Positions 18,648 through 27,414 of a DNA stretch of 64,000 nt are shown here, piece by piece. The notes under the pieces are model-generated. The model saw only the letters and a list, made by a program, of their open reading frames with translations, ran no database searches and had not been told where the DNA came from. The position numbers were made by a program, and so were the translations under genes. The DNA comes from Runella sp. CRIBMP. GTDB taxonomy: Bacteria; Bacteroidota; Bacteroidia; Cytophagales; Spirosomataceae. The number at the start of each line of letters is the position of its first letter. The first letter of the stretch is position 1. Location: NCBI RefSeq assembly GCF_009905605.1, contig NZ_JAAAKZ010000004.1:186001-250000 (forward strand), in the 5' to 3' direction.

Positions 18648-19025
18648 AAAAATGGTTAGAATCAATGATAGAAAACACCTTGAGGGTATTTTTACTGTAT
18701 TTTTCCTAAAAAGTAACTGCATCAGGAAAGGGAGTATTGCGAAACTCCTGCGTGTCGTACGCGTCATTTTGGGGTTTGGGGCGGACTACTGCGTGGTTTT
18801 GGCGCCAGCTCCATTTGCGTTTCCAATGATAATTGGAAGTGGCAAAGTTATGCTTTAATATTGATTTCATAGCGTTCTTTTTGACCGTAAAACAACGCGT
18901 TTACCGTGTCTTCAAGATGAAGCTGCTGTTATGCTTTTGTAAAATATGGTGATATATTGATTGAAAAATGAAAAAAAACGGAGGCCAGTGTACCGATGTG
19001 GGTGCTCCGTTTCTATCTTTGTTCC
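18648..19025. other. 378-bp intergenic region upstream of phosphatase and VF530 genes
   Basis: No gene is convincing. A hairpin AAACGGAG (18976-18983)/CTCCGTTT (19005-19012) with an A-run on its left side would give a T-run on the minus strand. A TATCTTTG box follows at 19014-19021. The rest probably holds the leftward promoter of the phosphatase gene, not resolved. Confidence 0.4.
19014..19021 (+). promoter_or_regulatory. TAnnTTTG -7 box of VF530 gene
   Basis: TATCTTTG ends only 4 bp before the ATG at 19026. If it is the -7 element, transcription would start at or very near the start codon and the mRNA would be nearly leaderless. No good -33 TTG is visible at the usual distance. Confidence 0.4.
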
Positions 19026-19247
19026 ATGCAAAATCCGCAAGCCAATAATCCCCTTCATGGCATCACCCTTGAAATGATGCTGAATCACTTGGTTGCTCAT
19101 TATGGGTGGGAAACCATGAGTGAGTACGTCAATATTCGTTGTTTTCAATACGACCCAAGCATCAAATCTAGCTTAGCATTTCTCCGAAAAACGCCTTGGG
19201 CGCGGGCCAAAGTAGAACAACTGTATTTGATGAGTCTGAATGATTAA
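19026..19247 (+). CDS. VF530 family (DUF2132) small protein
   Basis: A protein of 73 residues from ATG 19026; an earlier in-frame Met at 18996 would add ten residues outside the family's usual start. [21 protein letters not shown], then INIRCF-like [29 protein letters not shown] is the family signature. VF530 proteins have a helical fold with resemblance to DNA-binding domains, but their role is unsettled. The gene is monocistronic and its stop directly abuts the stop of the convergent beta-propeller gene. Confidence 0.82.
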   Translation: MQNPQANNPLHGITLEMMLNHLVAHYGWETMSEYVNIRCFQYDPSIKSSLAFLRKTPWARAKVEQLYLMSLND

Positions 19248-20366
19248 TTAACGTACACGTCCTAAACCGAATTGGTCGCCTAGCTGTACGGGTTTTTGAC
19301 CGTTGAAGTGTACTTCAATCATTTTTTCGCTATGCACTCCCTGTCCGTTCTCTCCTTGGAGGGTTGTGATGATTTTGTGCGTAGCTACATCGATGATTTC
19401 TCCTGTGGAAGGGTAGGCGTGTTTCCCGTCCAGACTGAACGTAATCCAGCCCGGTTGGTCACGTAGCGACAAGCTCCCGATTTGGCGGGAAGGCATAACC
19501 GTTGCATCAAAAAAGTGGACTTTCTGGTTGGCCCCGTCTACGACCCAGACTTCCTTTTCGTCGGGTGTAAGGCCGACGCCGTGGCTGGGGCATCCGTGGC
19601 GTTTGACGGGCCCTTTCTGTACTCCGCTGACTTCAACGCGGTGCAGCATTTTGCCCGTTTTGAGGTCGCCGATTTCAAAACCCAGCAAATCGTTTACGTT
19701 CACAAAACACAACGTTTGTTTTCCATTGACCGTGAAAGGACGAATAGACGCGCTAAATGGGCCAACTTGACGGGTTTCCGTTGGTTTTTGGGCATTCACC
19801 ACTGTTAAGTAAGGCGAGCGTAGGCCTGCCAAATACACCTCTTTCCCGTTCAATCCGAAAACGGTGTTGTGAGCGCCTGAATTGAGGACAATCTTCTGTT
19901 TTACATCGCCCGTGGCGGCATCTACCACCGCCCAATAATCTTTTTCAAACGTGGGCAGATAAATCGTTTTGCCGTCCGGAGAGATGGCCATGCGGTCGCA
20001 GCCTTCGTCGTATTTCCGTTCCCATTTTACTTTTTCGGTCGTTAAATCTATGCATTGCAAGGTGGTGATGGTGCTGATATAAATGCTATTGGTGGCCAAA
20101 CTAGCACAAATTCCTTTAACGTTTATGGGCTTGCCTTCAGCATCTAGCCCCGCCGTAGGAATGCGTTTGACAAACCGATAATTATTGTCAATATCAAAGA
20201 CCACTAAACCATGTCCGCCGTATTCGAGGTAATTTCTTATGCCTGGCGTTGCCACGTACAGGTAGCGTTTGAGGGCTTGCTTTTTCTGGGGAACGGTATC
20301 GGTAAAAAGGGCCATGACCCCTAAAGACAAGGTCAATAGCAAAAACTGGAATCGTACCTTTTTCAT
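19248..20366 (-). CDS. Exported YncE-like beta-propeller protein
   Basis: A 372-residue protein with a signal peptide-like N-terminus (KKVRFQFLLLTLSLGVMALF). The remainder is a series of ~40-50-residue blade repeats: LYVATPGIRNYLEYGGHGLVVFD, MAISPDGKTIYLPTFEKDYWAVVD, VGLTPDEKEVWVVDGANQKVHFFD and ITFSLDGKHAYPSTGEIIDV. This is the YVTN/YncE type of seven-bladed propeller, usually a periplasmic binding or scaffold protein. No catalytic motif is apparent. It is a single gene; a short hairpin (20385-20404) lies in its upstream region. Confidence 0.75.
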   Translation of the reverse strand: MKKVRFQFLLLTLSLGVMALFTDTVPQKKQALKRYLYVATPGIRNYLEYGGHGLVVFDIDNNYRFVKRIPTAGLDAEGKPINVKGICASLATNSIYISTITTLQCIDLTTEKVKWERKYDEGCDRMAISPDGKTIYLPTFEKDYWAVVDAATGDVKQKIVLNSGAHNTVFGLNGKEVYLAGLRSPYLTVVNAQKPTETRQVGPFSASIRPFTVNGKQTLCFVNVNDLLGFEIGDLKTGKMLHRVEVSGVQKGPVKRHGCPSHGVGLTPDEKEVWVVDGANQKVHFFDATVMPSRQIGSLSLRDQPGWITFSLDGKHAYPSTGEIIDVATHKIITTLQGENGQGVHSEKMIEVHFNGQKPVQLGDQFGLGRVR

Positions 20367-20493
20367 CGTAGTATTTGGGGATACAAAGGGCGTTAATGCC
20401 CTTTTAGAGAAAAGGGGGCAAGACGATTTTTATAACTATTCCAGAAAATGGATGAGATGTCCGTAACGACCTAAACCTTGTAGCATTGACGAC

Positions 20494-21051
20494 TTATTTT
20501 GGGGCCAAGCCGAGATTAGAGGGCAGGCCGTCGAGGCTGGTTAAATTATTTTTTTGTATGTATTCGGCCAAGCCGCTTTCCCCTTTTTTCTCGGCCCAAT
20601 CAAAATGGATGCTTCGCTCTCCTTTGTACTCAAATTCGGGTACTCCAAATCCGCATGAGGTTTGCACCAAGTTAATATCGGCTACAATAATCTGGCGCGT
20701 ACTGGGATAGATTGTAAAATGGGGGGCGTAAGTTGCCCACTCGTCGGAGGAAGGCAAAACGGTAAACCCTTTGCCATAGAGCCTCAAAATGAGTGGATTG
20801 GGGTCAAAAGAACAAAACATAAACGTAATGCGACCGTTTTCGAGCGTATGGGCGGATGTTTCATTGCCGCTACTGATTAGATCCATATAGGCCACTTTAT
20901 TTTCTGACAAAACCCGAAAACAATCCAAGCCCTTGGGCGACAGATTGATGTGCCCGTCGGGGTTGAGTGGTGCCGTACTGACAAAAAACAGATGTTGTTT
21001 TTCAATAAATTCTTGGTGCGATTTGTGGATGGAAGGGTGAAATTTTCCCAT
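20494..21051 (-). CDS. Pyridoxamine 5'-phosphate oxidase family protein
   Basis: A 185-residue soluble protein with the split-barrel flavin-binding fold. HLFFVSTAPLNPDGHINLSPKG near the N-terminus, followed by DLISSGNETSAHTLENGRITFMF and LRLYGKGFTVL, is the usual PNPOx-like putative FMN-binding pattern. Members bind FMN or F420 and reduce small substrates; general PNPOx activity in B6 synthesis is not implied. It is monocistronic. The C-terminal segment with VQTSCGFGVP and the Trp in FDWAEKKGE is typical of the subfamily found in many bacteria and fungi. Confidence 0.85.
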   Translation of the reverse strand: MGKFHPSIHKSHQEFIEKQHLFFVSTAPLNPDGHINLSPKGLDCFRVLSENKVAYMDLISSGNETSAHTLENGRITFMFCSFDPNPLILRLYGKGFTVLPSSDEWATYAPHFTIYPSTRQIIVADINLVQTSCGFGVPEFEYKGERSIHFDWAEKKGESGLAEYIQKNNLTSLDGLPSNLGLAPK

Positions 21052-21209
21052 GGCGGTTGCGTTTAAATCGTTGTGTAATCAACACTTTTAGAGAAGTGTT
21101 GGGTTTATTTTACAATAATAATAGTTACAAAGGGCAGAAAAAAAACAAACCCCTGAAAACAACCTTTGCAGGTATTTTCAAGGGTCAAATATGGGTTTTG
21201 AAGCAACGG

Positions 21210-21935
21210 CTAGAAGTTGGGTTTTAGCAAATATTTAGCGTAAAACTCATCAATGACGCGCACGGCTTCTTCGGCGGTGTCAACTAAACTAAACAGTTTG
21301 AGGTCTTCGGGATTAATGTTACGTTCGGTTTCGAGCATGGTGGTTTTAATCCAATCAAGCAGCCCTGACCAATAGGCTTTTCCGACCATGACGATGGGGA
21401 AACGGCCGATTTTTTTGGTTTGAATGAGCGTTAGTGCTTCAAAAAGTTCATCCAAGGTGCCAAATCCGCCTGGCATGACCACAAACCCCTGAGAGTATTT
21501 GACAAACATTACTTTTCTGACAAAAAAGAAATCGAAGTTGATGTTTTTGTCGGGGTCAATGTACAGATTACTGTGTTGTTCAAAGGGGAGAATGATGTTT
21601 AAACCTACCGATTTTCCACCTTGTTCAAAGGCGCCTTTGCTTCCAGCTTCCATAATCCCAGGGCCGCCGCCCGTGATAACCCCGTAGCCGTGGCGTACAA
21701 GTTTGGCGGCGATTTCTTCGGCGATTTTGTAATACTCATGGTCGGGTTTGGTACGGGCAGAGCCGAAAATGGAGACACACGGGCCGATTTTTGCTAACTT
21801 ATCAAATCCTTCTACAAACTCGGCCAAGACTTTGAAAATTACCCATGAATCGGCGGTTTTTATTTCATTCCAGTTTTTGTCTTCAAATGCTTCGCGAATG
21901 CGATCTTCTTCGTTCAATAATTCAGTTTCTGACAT
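21210..21935 (-). CDS. LOG-family Rossmann protein (TIGR00730; cytokinin riboside monophosphate phosphoribohydrolase-like)
   Basis: A 241-residue cytoplasmic protein of the LOG/lysine decarboxylase-like family. It shows CVSIFGSARTKP, GYGVITGGGPGIMEAGSKGA and MPGGFGTLDELFEALTLIQT, the PGGxGTxxE motif that hydrolyses the N-glycosidic bond of nucleoside 5'-monophosphates. Despite older annotations these are not lysine decarboxylases. The N-terminal ~45 residues are an extra acidic helix (EDRIREAFEDKNW). Monocistronic; its start region faces the rpiB promoter. Confidence 0.88.
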   Translation of the reverse strand: MSETELLNEEDRIREAFEDKNWNEIKTADSWVIFKVLAEFVEGFDKLAKIGPCVSIFGSARTKPDHEYYKIAEEIAAKLVRHGYGVITGGGPGIMEAGSKGAFEQGGKSVGLNIILPFEQHSNLYIDPDKNINFDFFFVRKVMFVKYSQGFVVMPGGFGTLDELFEALTLIQTKKIGRFPIVMVGKAYWSGLLDWIKTTMLETERNINPEDLKLFSLVDTAEEAVRVIDEFYAKYLLKPNF

Positions 21936-22044
21936 GGCTTTAACTTTTTTAAAGGGTCTTTCAATTTTTGTAGTTCCTAAATAGGAAACCCAAAAACACG
22001 GAGACGGGTTGTGAAATTATTCAAGTCGGTTACCCAAGGTTTTG

Positions 22045-22052
22045 TACCTTTG
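22045..22052 (+). promoter_or_regulatory. TAnnTTTG -7 box of rpiB
   Basis: TACCTTTG lies 48 bp before the rpiB ATG, in the gap between the divergent LOG-family gene and rpiB. No convincing -33 TTG is present at 19-21 bp, so the call rests on the -7 box alone. Confidence 0.45.
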
Positions 22053-22100
22053 CGGTAACGGGAAACAATAACGAAAATAATTTTAATTCTAGTTCAGGTT

Positions 22101-22535
22101 ATGGCTAAAAAAATTGCAATTGGCGGCGACCACGCCGGATTTTCCTTAAAAGAACCGCTGGTAGCGTGGCTGAAAGAGCAAGGGTATGAAGTAAAAGACT
22201 TTGGAACTTACAGCGCCGACTCGGCCGACTACGCCGATTTTGCGCATCCAGTAGCTTTGGCGGTGGAAAAAGGAGAATTTGACGCTGGTGTATTGGTCTG
22301 TGGTAGCGGACAAGGCGTGGCCATAACGGCCAACAAACACCAGGGAATTCGGGCGGCATTGGTATGGGATACGCCGCTGGCGGCGCTGGCTCGTCAGCAC
22401 AATGATGCAAACATCATTTGTCTACCTGCAAGGTTTATTGCCGAAGAAACGGCCTTTGAGTGCGTTACGATATTTTTAAATACCGAATTTGAAGGTGGAC
22501 GCCATGCTACGCGTGTCGGAAAAATTGCCTGCTAA
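22101..22535 (+). CDS. rpiB: Ribose-5-phosphate isomerase B
   Basis: A 144-residue cytoplasmic enzyme interconverting ribose 5-phosphate and ribulose 5-phosphate in the pentose phosphate pathway. KKIAIGGDHAGFSLKEPLV at the start, the active-site Cys loop in VLVCGSGQGVAITANKHQGIRAALVW and HNDANIICLPARF are all family hallmarks. Length is typical. Start at ATG 22101. The stop codon overlaps the A-run of a downstream hairpin that would terminate the convergent membrane protein gene. Confidence 0.95.
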   Translation: MAKKIAIGGDHAGFSLKEPLVAWLKEQGYEVKDFGTYSADSADYADFAHPVALAVEKGEFDAGVLVCGSGQGVAITANKHQGIRAALVWDTPLAALARQHNDANIICLPARFIAEETAFECVTIFLNTEFEGGRHATRVGKIAC

Positions 22536-22572
22536 AAAAACGAAGGGATGAGGTTTCTGAAGACCTCATCCC
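22534..22572 (-). terminator. Terminator hairpin (minus-strand T-run)
   Basis: GGGATGAGGT (22545-22554) pairs with ACCTCATCCC (22563-22572). Seven A residues at 22534-22540 become a T-run for minus-strand transcripts, four bases beyond the stem. It would end transcription from the SpmAB-like gene; the stem itself also lies just after rpiB. Confidence 0.7.
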
Positions 22573-22789
22573 TCAATCATCCATTGCCCCTTTGGACATT
22601 CTATCGTCGCAAACGCTGGTAAAATGACCATTGTTGACAACTTATCTTTTCATGGAGTTAGCAAAAAAAAAGCGTTAATACTCAAAAGTCTCTCAAAGGG
22701 AATAAAATGAAAGTAGAAGGGGCATTTCAAGTTAATCTCAGAGAATATAATATTCTCATTGTTAAGTTTACATTCGTATTTGATGTAAA

Positions 22790-24025
22790 TCAGTGAAAAA
22801 ATAAATAGGCGAGCAAAATTGCCGCAGTTACCCCTATAAAGTCGGCAATTAGTCCCGCTACAATGGCATAGCGGGTTTTCTTGATGCCTACCGAGCCAAA
22901 ATACAGCGCAACGATGTAGAAAGTGGTATCGGCAGAGCTTTGAAACATACACGACAATCGTCCCACGAATGAGTCTGCGCCAAACTGCTTCATACTGTCA
23001 ATCATTAGCGCCCTCGATGCACTGCCACTGATGGGGCGCATCAATGCTACGGGCAATGAATCAGAAAAATCGGTGTTCATGCCAGTCAACGCAATCAGGT
23101 ATTTTAAGCCTTCTACCAAGTAATTCATTACGCCCGCATTCCGGAAAGTACTGATGGCCACCAACATTCCGACTAGGTAAGGAATGATTTTGACCGATGT
23201 TTCAAAACCAGCTTTGGCCCCATCTACAAATGTGCCAAACAAGTCTATTTTTTTGCGGAGCCCGCCGAGCAGGAAAGCCACTACAATGATCAATAAAATC
23301 AAGTTGCCGCCCACTTTTGAAATGATTTCGAGCTGTTCTTTCGTTTGCGTGGATAAATACCACAAAAGCAGCCCTAAAATCGCGGTTATCGAGCCTATCC
23401 AGCCAATAAAGATTCGATTGAATAGATTGATACGTTGCCAAAAACCAGTAATAATGATACTGGCGACAGTGGCTATATAGGTAGCAATCAGACACGGAAT
23501 TAAAATGTCGGACGGGTCTTGCGCACCCAAGATGGAGCGTTGGGCCATCACGCCAAGCGGAATAATGGTCAACCCCGACGTGTGTAAGACCAAAAACATG
23601 ATTTGGGCATTACTAGCGGTTTCTTTGGTAGGGTTTAGGTCTTGAAGACTTTGCATAGCTCGCAAACCAAAAGGCGTTGCGGCATTGTCAAGCCCCAGCA
23701 TATTGGCCGAAAAATTCATAATCATCTGGCCGTTAGCAGGGTGGTTTTTAGGTACTTCTGGAAAAAGCTGATGGAAAAATGGGCCAATGATTCGGGCAAG
23801 AAAATTGATAGCACCCGCCTTCTCTCCGATATTAAGCAATCCTAAAAAGAAGGTCATCACTCCAGCCAAGGGTAGCGCAATGTCCATCACGGCGACCTTA
23901 GCAGAATCAAACATGCCTTCGACTATCAATTTGAAGATTTCAGTATCGCCTGAAAAAATGAATTTTATCAAAGCAACCGCAAAAGAAATAAGGAAAAATC
24001 CAATCCAGATGTAATTAAGGGCCAT
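22790..24025 (-). CDS. Nucleoside-recognition (Gate) domain membrane protein, SpmA/SpmB-like fusion
   Basis: A 411-residue inner-membrane protein with roughly ten helices. Residues ~40-190 (KVAVMDIALPLAGVMTFFLGLLN and the LGLDNAATPFGLRAMQ motif) match spore maturation protein A; residues ~250-410 (FETSVKIIPYLVGMLVAIS, LPVALMRPISGSASRALM and QSSADTTFYIVALYFGSVGI) match SpmB. In Firmicutes these are separate proteins; in Bacteroidota they occur fused. The family contains the nucleoside-recognition fold and the transported compound is unknown. The organism is not a spore former, so the historic name does not describe its role here. Confidence 0.85.
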   Translation of the reverse strand: MALNYIWIGFFLISFAVALIKFIFSGDTEIFKLIVEGMFDSAKVAVMDIALPLAGVMTFFLGLLNIGEKAGAINFLARIIGPFFHQLFPEVPKNHPANGQMIMNFSANMLGLDNAATPFGLRAMQSLQDLNPTKETASNAQIMFLVLHTSGLTIIPLGVMAQRSILGAQDPSDILIPCLIATYIATVASIIITGFWQRINLFNRIFIGWIGSITAILGLLLWYLSTQTKEQLEIISKVGGNLILLIIVVAFLLGGLRKKIDLFGTFVDGAKAGFETSVKIIPYLVGMLVAISTFRNAGVMNYLVEGLKYLIALTGMNTDFSDSLPVALMRPISGSASRALMIDSMKQFGADSFVGRLSCMFQSSADTTFYIVALYFGSVGIKKTRYAIVAGLIADFIGVTAAILLAYLFFH

Positions 24026-24065
24026 GGGGCGGGAGAAGGTTAGGAAACCTAAAAATATAAAAAAT

Positions 24066-24121
24066 CACGCAAAGACGGGAAGCGGCACAAAAAAAGCCTG
24101 ACTATTATGCGTCTTTGCGTG
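24066..24121. repeat. Intergenic inverted repeat
   Basis: CACGCAAAGACG (24066-24077) and CGTCTTTGCGTG (24110-24121) are perfect 12-bp reverse complements with a 32-nt loop, located between the glycosyltransferase stop and the upstream start of the SpmAB-like gene. A related CTTTGCGTCTT string occurs at 53763-53773. Confidence 0.65.
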
Positions 24122-24138
24122 CGCAAAAATGAAACAAA

Positions 24139-25161
24139 CTACTGCTTTCCTACCAGTTTTTTGGCAAAGCCCACCGAATGAATCAGCCCCAACCACGCTT
24201 TACGCTTAAAGGTATCGTAGGTATTGGCCAATGTGAGGTAAGGGCTGAAATTAATCGGACCGTAGTTCTCGACGATGTATTTTTCGGCATTTTTTTCGGC
24301 ATTCCAGTAGGTTTCTGAGCTAGAATTGGCCTTTGTTCCACTGCCTGTTGTATCAAATGCAGCGTGACGGGTATAATCTTCAAGGGTTAAATGCCTGAAC
24401 GTATAGCCACGACTGTACATATCGTGCGACCAAACCGTGGCCGTATCAACGCCCCGCCATCCGCCACCGTAGCAGCCGATGTCCCCCTGCGGAAGAGTTT
24501 CCTTGCGGTATTTCTCGACGTCAATCATGGCGCAATATTCGTTGAGCCGACATTCGGGCAGGATATGAACGCGCCCTGCCTTGAGTACTCTCAATTGGAT
24601 GTCTTGGCGGGGCGTTGGGTATTTTTCGGCCAGGGCAATGGCCTCTTCTTGCGTCGGAACGTATTCTTCAAACTTTTTAGAATTACATTTATTGCCCCAA
24701 TCTGGCCCAGCGGGGCAACTCCAACACTGTCCGATGGAGCCTACGCCTGTGAGGTTTTCGGGCCCTTTTTCAAATTCTTTGAGCATATCACCAATCATGT
24801 CACCATAAAATAACATATCGTTGTGCATGACGCAGAGGTACTTCTTATCGGTCATCTCCAGCGGATACTGGTACATGATGCTTTGGCGATAACGCGTGTC
24901 GGTTTTGGCTCGCTCATAATCAGATACGCCAAGCCCTAGGAAATAATGAGGATGCTGAATGACTAACTTTACGTCGGAGTTACGGAAATAATCAATAATT
25001 TTGAAGATGCCGATGTAGTCGTTGTGCGGTTGGAGACGTTCGCGGGAAAGATAAATTTTGTCAATGTGCTGACCACTGTACTTCATTAATGTTTTAATGG
25101 TAACAATTGCCTGATAAGGCTTTCCATAAAACGCAATACTGACATCTACTTTTTTACTCAT
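24139..25161 (-). CDS. Putative GT-A type glycosyltransferase
   Basis: A 340-residue soluble protein. The opening KKVDVSIAFYGKPYQAIVTI, with helix TLMKYSGQHIDKIYLS, resembles family-2-like glycosyltransferases that begin with a short beta-strand and take a nucleotide-sugar. KYLCVMHNDMLFYGDMIGDML would be the acidic metal-binding site (HND in place of DxD). The C-terminal half has an unusual cysteine-containing stretch (SIGQCWSCPAGPDWGNKC) and YCAMIDVEKYRKETLPQGDIGCYGGGW. No signal or membrane helix. It is a single gene; acceptor unknown. The assignment is from general pattern only. Confidence 0.5.
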   Translation of the reverse strand: MSKKVDVSIAFYGKPYQAIVTIKTLMKYSGQHIDKIYLSRERLQPHNDYIGIFKIIDYFRNSDVKLVIQHPHYFLGLGVSDYERAKTDTRYRQSIMYQYPLEMTDKKYLCVMHNDMLFYGDMIGDMLKEFEKGPENLTGVGSIGQCWSCPAGPDWGNKCNSKKFEEYVPTQEEAIALAEKYPTPRQDIQLRVLKAGRVHILPECRLNEYCAMIDVEKYRKETLPQGDIGCYGGGWRGVDTATVWSHDMYSRGYTFRHLTLEDYTRHAAFDTTGSGTKANSSSETYWNAEKNAEKYIVENYGPINFSPYLTLANTYDTFKRKAWLGLIHSVGFAKKLVGKQ

Positions 25162-25254
25162 TGGAAGGAGTGATTGGTTATCCGTTGGTTTTTAAACGCT
25201 TTTTTTATTAATTGAAAAAAAACGAAGTTTCAAAATTACGACTAGCTACTCATT

Positions 25255-25286
25255 TTGCCAAAGTATCTTGATTTTTCGTAACTTTG
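25255..25286 (+). promoter_or_regulatory. Bacteroidota-type promoter of the DUF4290 gene
   Basis: TTG at 25255-25257, a 21-bp gap, then TAACTTTG at 25279-25286 fit the -33/-7 consensus of the main Bacteroidota sigma factor. The box ends 15 bp before the TTG start codon at 25302, so the 5' leader would be very short. Confidence 0.6.
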
Positions 25287-25301
25287 CTTTGTTATTAAAT
25301 A

Positions 25302-26045
25302 TTGACTCCATTGAAAGAATACGGAAGCAACGTCCAAAAATTAGCTGACTACCTCGTCGACCTGCAAGACCGCGAAAAGCGTAATCTTTATGCCCACATC
25401 TTGGTCGAATTAATGCGACAAATTCACCCTAATATGCGTGATGGTCAGGATTATTCCCAAAAACTGTGGGATGATCTGTACATCATGACCAATTTTAAGT
25501 TGGATGTAGATAGTCCTTTTGCCCCACCTTCCCCCGAAGCGGTGGGTAAAAAACCCCTGCGTGTGCCCTACAACCAGTCGAATATTCGGTATAAACAATA
25601 CGGAAAAAATTTGCTTTTGCTCGTACAAAAAGCCATCGACTGTCAGGATAAAGAAGAAAAACTGGCTTTTATTTCGTATCTAATTCGTCAGATGCGGACG
25701 TTTTATAACACTTGGAATAAAGACAACCCCGACGATAATATCGTATTTACGCAGTTGGATGAGGTCTCGGGCGGGCGCTTGAAAGAAGAGTTGACGTATC
25801 TGCGCCAAAACGGATTGGTAGAATCTGCCCCGCGCGACAAAGGCACTAACGTGGAGCGTTATCAACGAAATCTCCAAAACAATCGCGGAAGTTTCAACAG
25901 TAATAACCCCAACCGCGAACGAAGTGGCAACACGGGCAACAACCGTAATAATAATAATAACAATAATCCTAATAATAATCGCAACCGCGACCGCGATCGT
26001 GACCGCGATAAGTTTAGAAGCAATAAGAACAATAGGAGACGATAA
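25302..26045 (+). CDS. DUF4290 protein with Asn/Arg-rich low-complexity tail
   Basis: A 247-residue cytoplasmic protein. Residues ~1-170 are the DUF4290 domain: LKEYGSNVQKLADYLVDL, then LWDDLYIMTNFKLDVDSP, YKQYGKNLLLLVQKAID and NIVFTQLDEVSGGRLKEEL. It is largely helical. From ~185 on, the protein changes to a basic, disordered tail of Asn, Arg, Asp and Lys, encoded by tandem AAT/AAC and CGN-GAY triplets. The frame opens with TTG at 25302 (another TTG at 25311); there is no ATG near, so a non-ATG start is required. The promoter directly upstream supports this. Function is unknown; a basic tail suggests nucleic-acid contact. Confidence 0.78.
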   Translation: MTPLKEYGSNVQKLADYLVDLQDREKRNLYAHILVELMRQIHPNMRDGQDYSQKLWDDLYIMTNFKLDVDSPFAPPSPEAVGKKPLRVPYNQSNIRYKQYGKNLLLLVQKAIDCQDKEEKLAFISYLIRQMRTFYNTWNKDNPDDNIVFTQLDEVSGGRLKEELTYLRQNGLVESAPRDKGTNVERYQRNLQNNRGSFNSNNPNRERSGNTGNNRNNNNNNNPNNNRNRDRDRDRDKFRSNKNNRRR

Positions 26046-26051
26046 TTCGAG

Positions 26052-26100
26052 GTAGTGAGTACAATGCATCCTCACTACTGATTTCTCACAACTACTGATT
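26052..26100. repeat. Intergenic inverted repeat with TCACTACTGATT units
   Basis: GTAGTGAG (26052-26059) pairs with CTCACTAC (26071-26078); further CTCACnACTACTGATT-like units run to 26100, directly against the following ATG. The wording closely matches the array at 777-855. Confidence 0.6.
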
Positions 26101-27345
26101 ATGCAAATCCTGAAAAGTAAACGCCTTGAGCATCTGCGGTATGATATTCGAGGCCCGGTGTACGAAAAAGCCCTTGAGCTTGAAAGTCAAGGGTATAAGA
26201 TTATTAATCTTAATATCGGCAATCCGGCCCCGTTTGGCTTTGACGCGCCCGACGAGATTATTCACGATATCATCCTCAACATTCGCAATGCGCAGGGATA
26301 TGTAGATTCGAGAGGGTTGTTTGCCGCACGGAAAGCGGTGATGCATTATACACAAACGCAGGGAATCAAAGGCGTTGATATCAATGATGTGTACATCGGC
26401 AACGGGGTCAGTGAGTTGATTGTGATGTCGATGCAGGCTTTGCTAAATGAAGGCGACGAAATTTTGGTTCCTTCGCCCGATTATCCCCTTTGGACTACTT
26501 CGGTGGCCTTGAGCGGAGGAAAACCTGTTCATTATATTTGCGATGAACAAAGTGACTGGAATCCTGATTTAGATGATTTGGAAAGTAAAATCACCCCGCG
26601 TACCAAAGGGATAGTGATGATAAACCCCAATAATCCAACGGGTGCGGTCTACGAAAAGGATGTAGTACGCCGAATCGCTGAAATTGCCGAACGCCACCGC
26701 CTGATTCTTTTTTCGGACGAGATTTACGATAAAATTCTTTACGACGGAGCCGTTCACTATCCCGTGGCTACCATGGTGCAGGATACCCTTTGCGTTACGT
26801 TTGGCGGACTTTCCAAAAATTATCGCTCAGCGGGCTTTCGCGGTGGCTGGTTGATTTTAAGCGGAGCAAAACACAAAGCGAAATCCTACATCGAAGGATT
26901 GACTTTTTTGGCGAGTATGCGTTTATGCGCCAACGTTCCTACCCAATACGCCATTCAAACCGCCTTGGGCGGCTACCAAAGCATCAAAGATTTGGTGTTG
27001 CCTACGGGCCGTTTGTACAAGCAGATGGAGCTGATTTACAATCGACTAACGGCTATTCCGGGTATCACCTGCGTGAAGCCCAAAGGAGCCTTGTATGTTT
27101 TTCCAAAAATTGACCTGCGTAAATTTGATTTTAAAAACGACGAAGACTTTGTGTATCAATTATTGGTAGAACAAAAAGTGTTGGTCGTGGCAGGAACGGG
27201 TTTTAACTACATTAGGCCAGACCATTTTCGTATTGTTACTTTGCCGAGTGTTGATGAATTGACCATTGCGATGAATCGACTTGAGCAATTTCTTGATAAC
27301 TCACGTATTCATGCCGAAAGCCCCGTTGAAGCTTATTTAGTATAA
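26101..27345 (+). CDS. alaA: Alanine aminotransferase-like enzyme (AlaA/YfbQ type)
   Basis: A 414-residue fold-type I PLP aminotransferase. Its opening (KSKRLEHLRYDIRGPVYEKA), LNIGNPAPFGFDAPDEI and DVYIGNGVSELIVMSMQALL are close to E. coli AlaA, which makes alanine from pyruvate and glutamate. NPNNPTGAVY, SDEIYDKILYDG and SKNYRSAGFRGGW with the Schiff-base Lys are present, and the C-terminal RIVTLPS carries the carboxylate-binding Arg. Cytoplasmic. It starts at the end of a 14-nt-unit repeat and ends ~75 bp before a bidirectional terminator shared with lon. Confidence 0.85.
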   Translation: MQILKSKRLEHLRYDIRGPVYEKALELESQGYKIINLNIGNPAPFGFDAPDEIIHDIILNIRNAQGYVDSRGLFAARKAVMHYTQTQGIKGVDINDVYIGNGVSELIVMSMQALLNEGDEILVPSPDYPLWTTSVALSGGKPVHYICDEQSDWNPDLDDLESKITPRTKGIVMINPNNPTGAVYEKDVVRRIAEIAERHRLILFSDEIYDKILYDGAVHYPVATMVQDTLCVTFGGLSKNYRSAGFRGGWLILSGAKHKAKSYIEGLTFLASMRLCANVPTQYAIQTALGGYQSIKDLVLPTGRLYKQMELIYNRLTAIPGITCVKPKGALYVFPKIDLRKFDFKNDEDFVYQLLVEQKVLVVAGTGFNYIRPDHFRIVTLPSVDELTIAMNRLEQFLDNSRIHAESPVEAYLV

Positions 27346-27414
27346 CGAGTTAATCTGATACCAATTCATAAAAAGAGGGTGAAATAGGTTCGTTTTGAAT
27401 CACTTCATTCATTT

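Noticed and set aside
18652..18858. 68-codon plus-strand ORF
   Set aside because: Lies in the upstream region of the phosphatase gene; composition is not protein-like and no homology is recognised.
25920..26045. Possible CRISPR-like or tandem repeat
   Set aside because: The repeats are codon-level (Asn, Arg, Asp) inside a coding frame and have no spacers.
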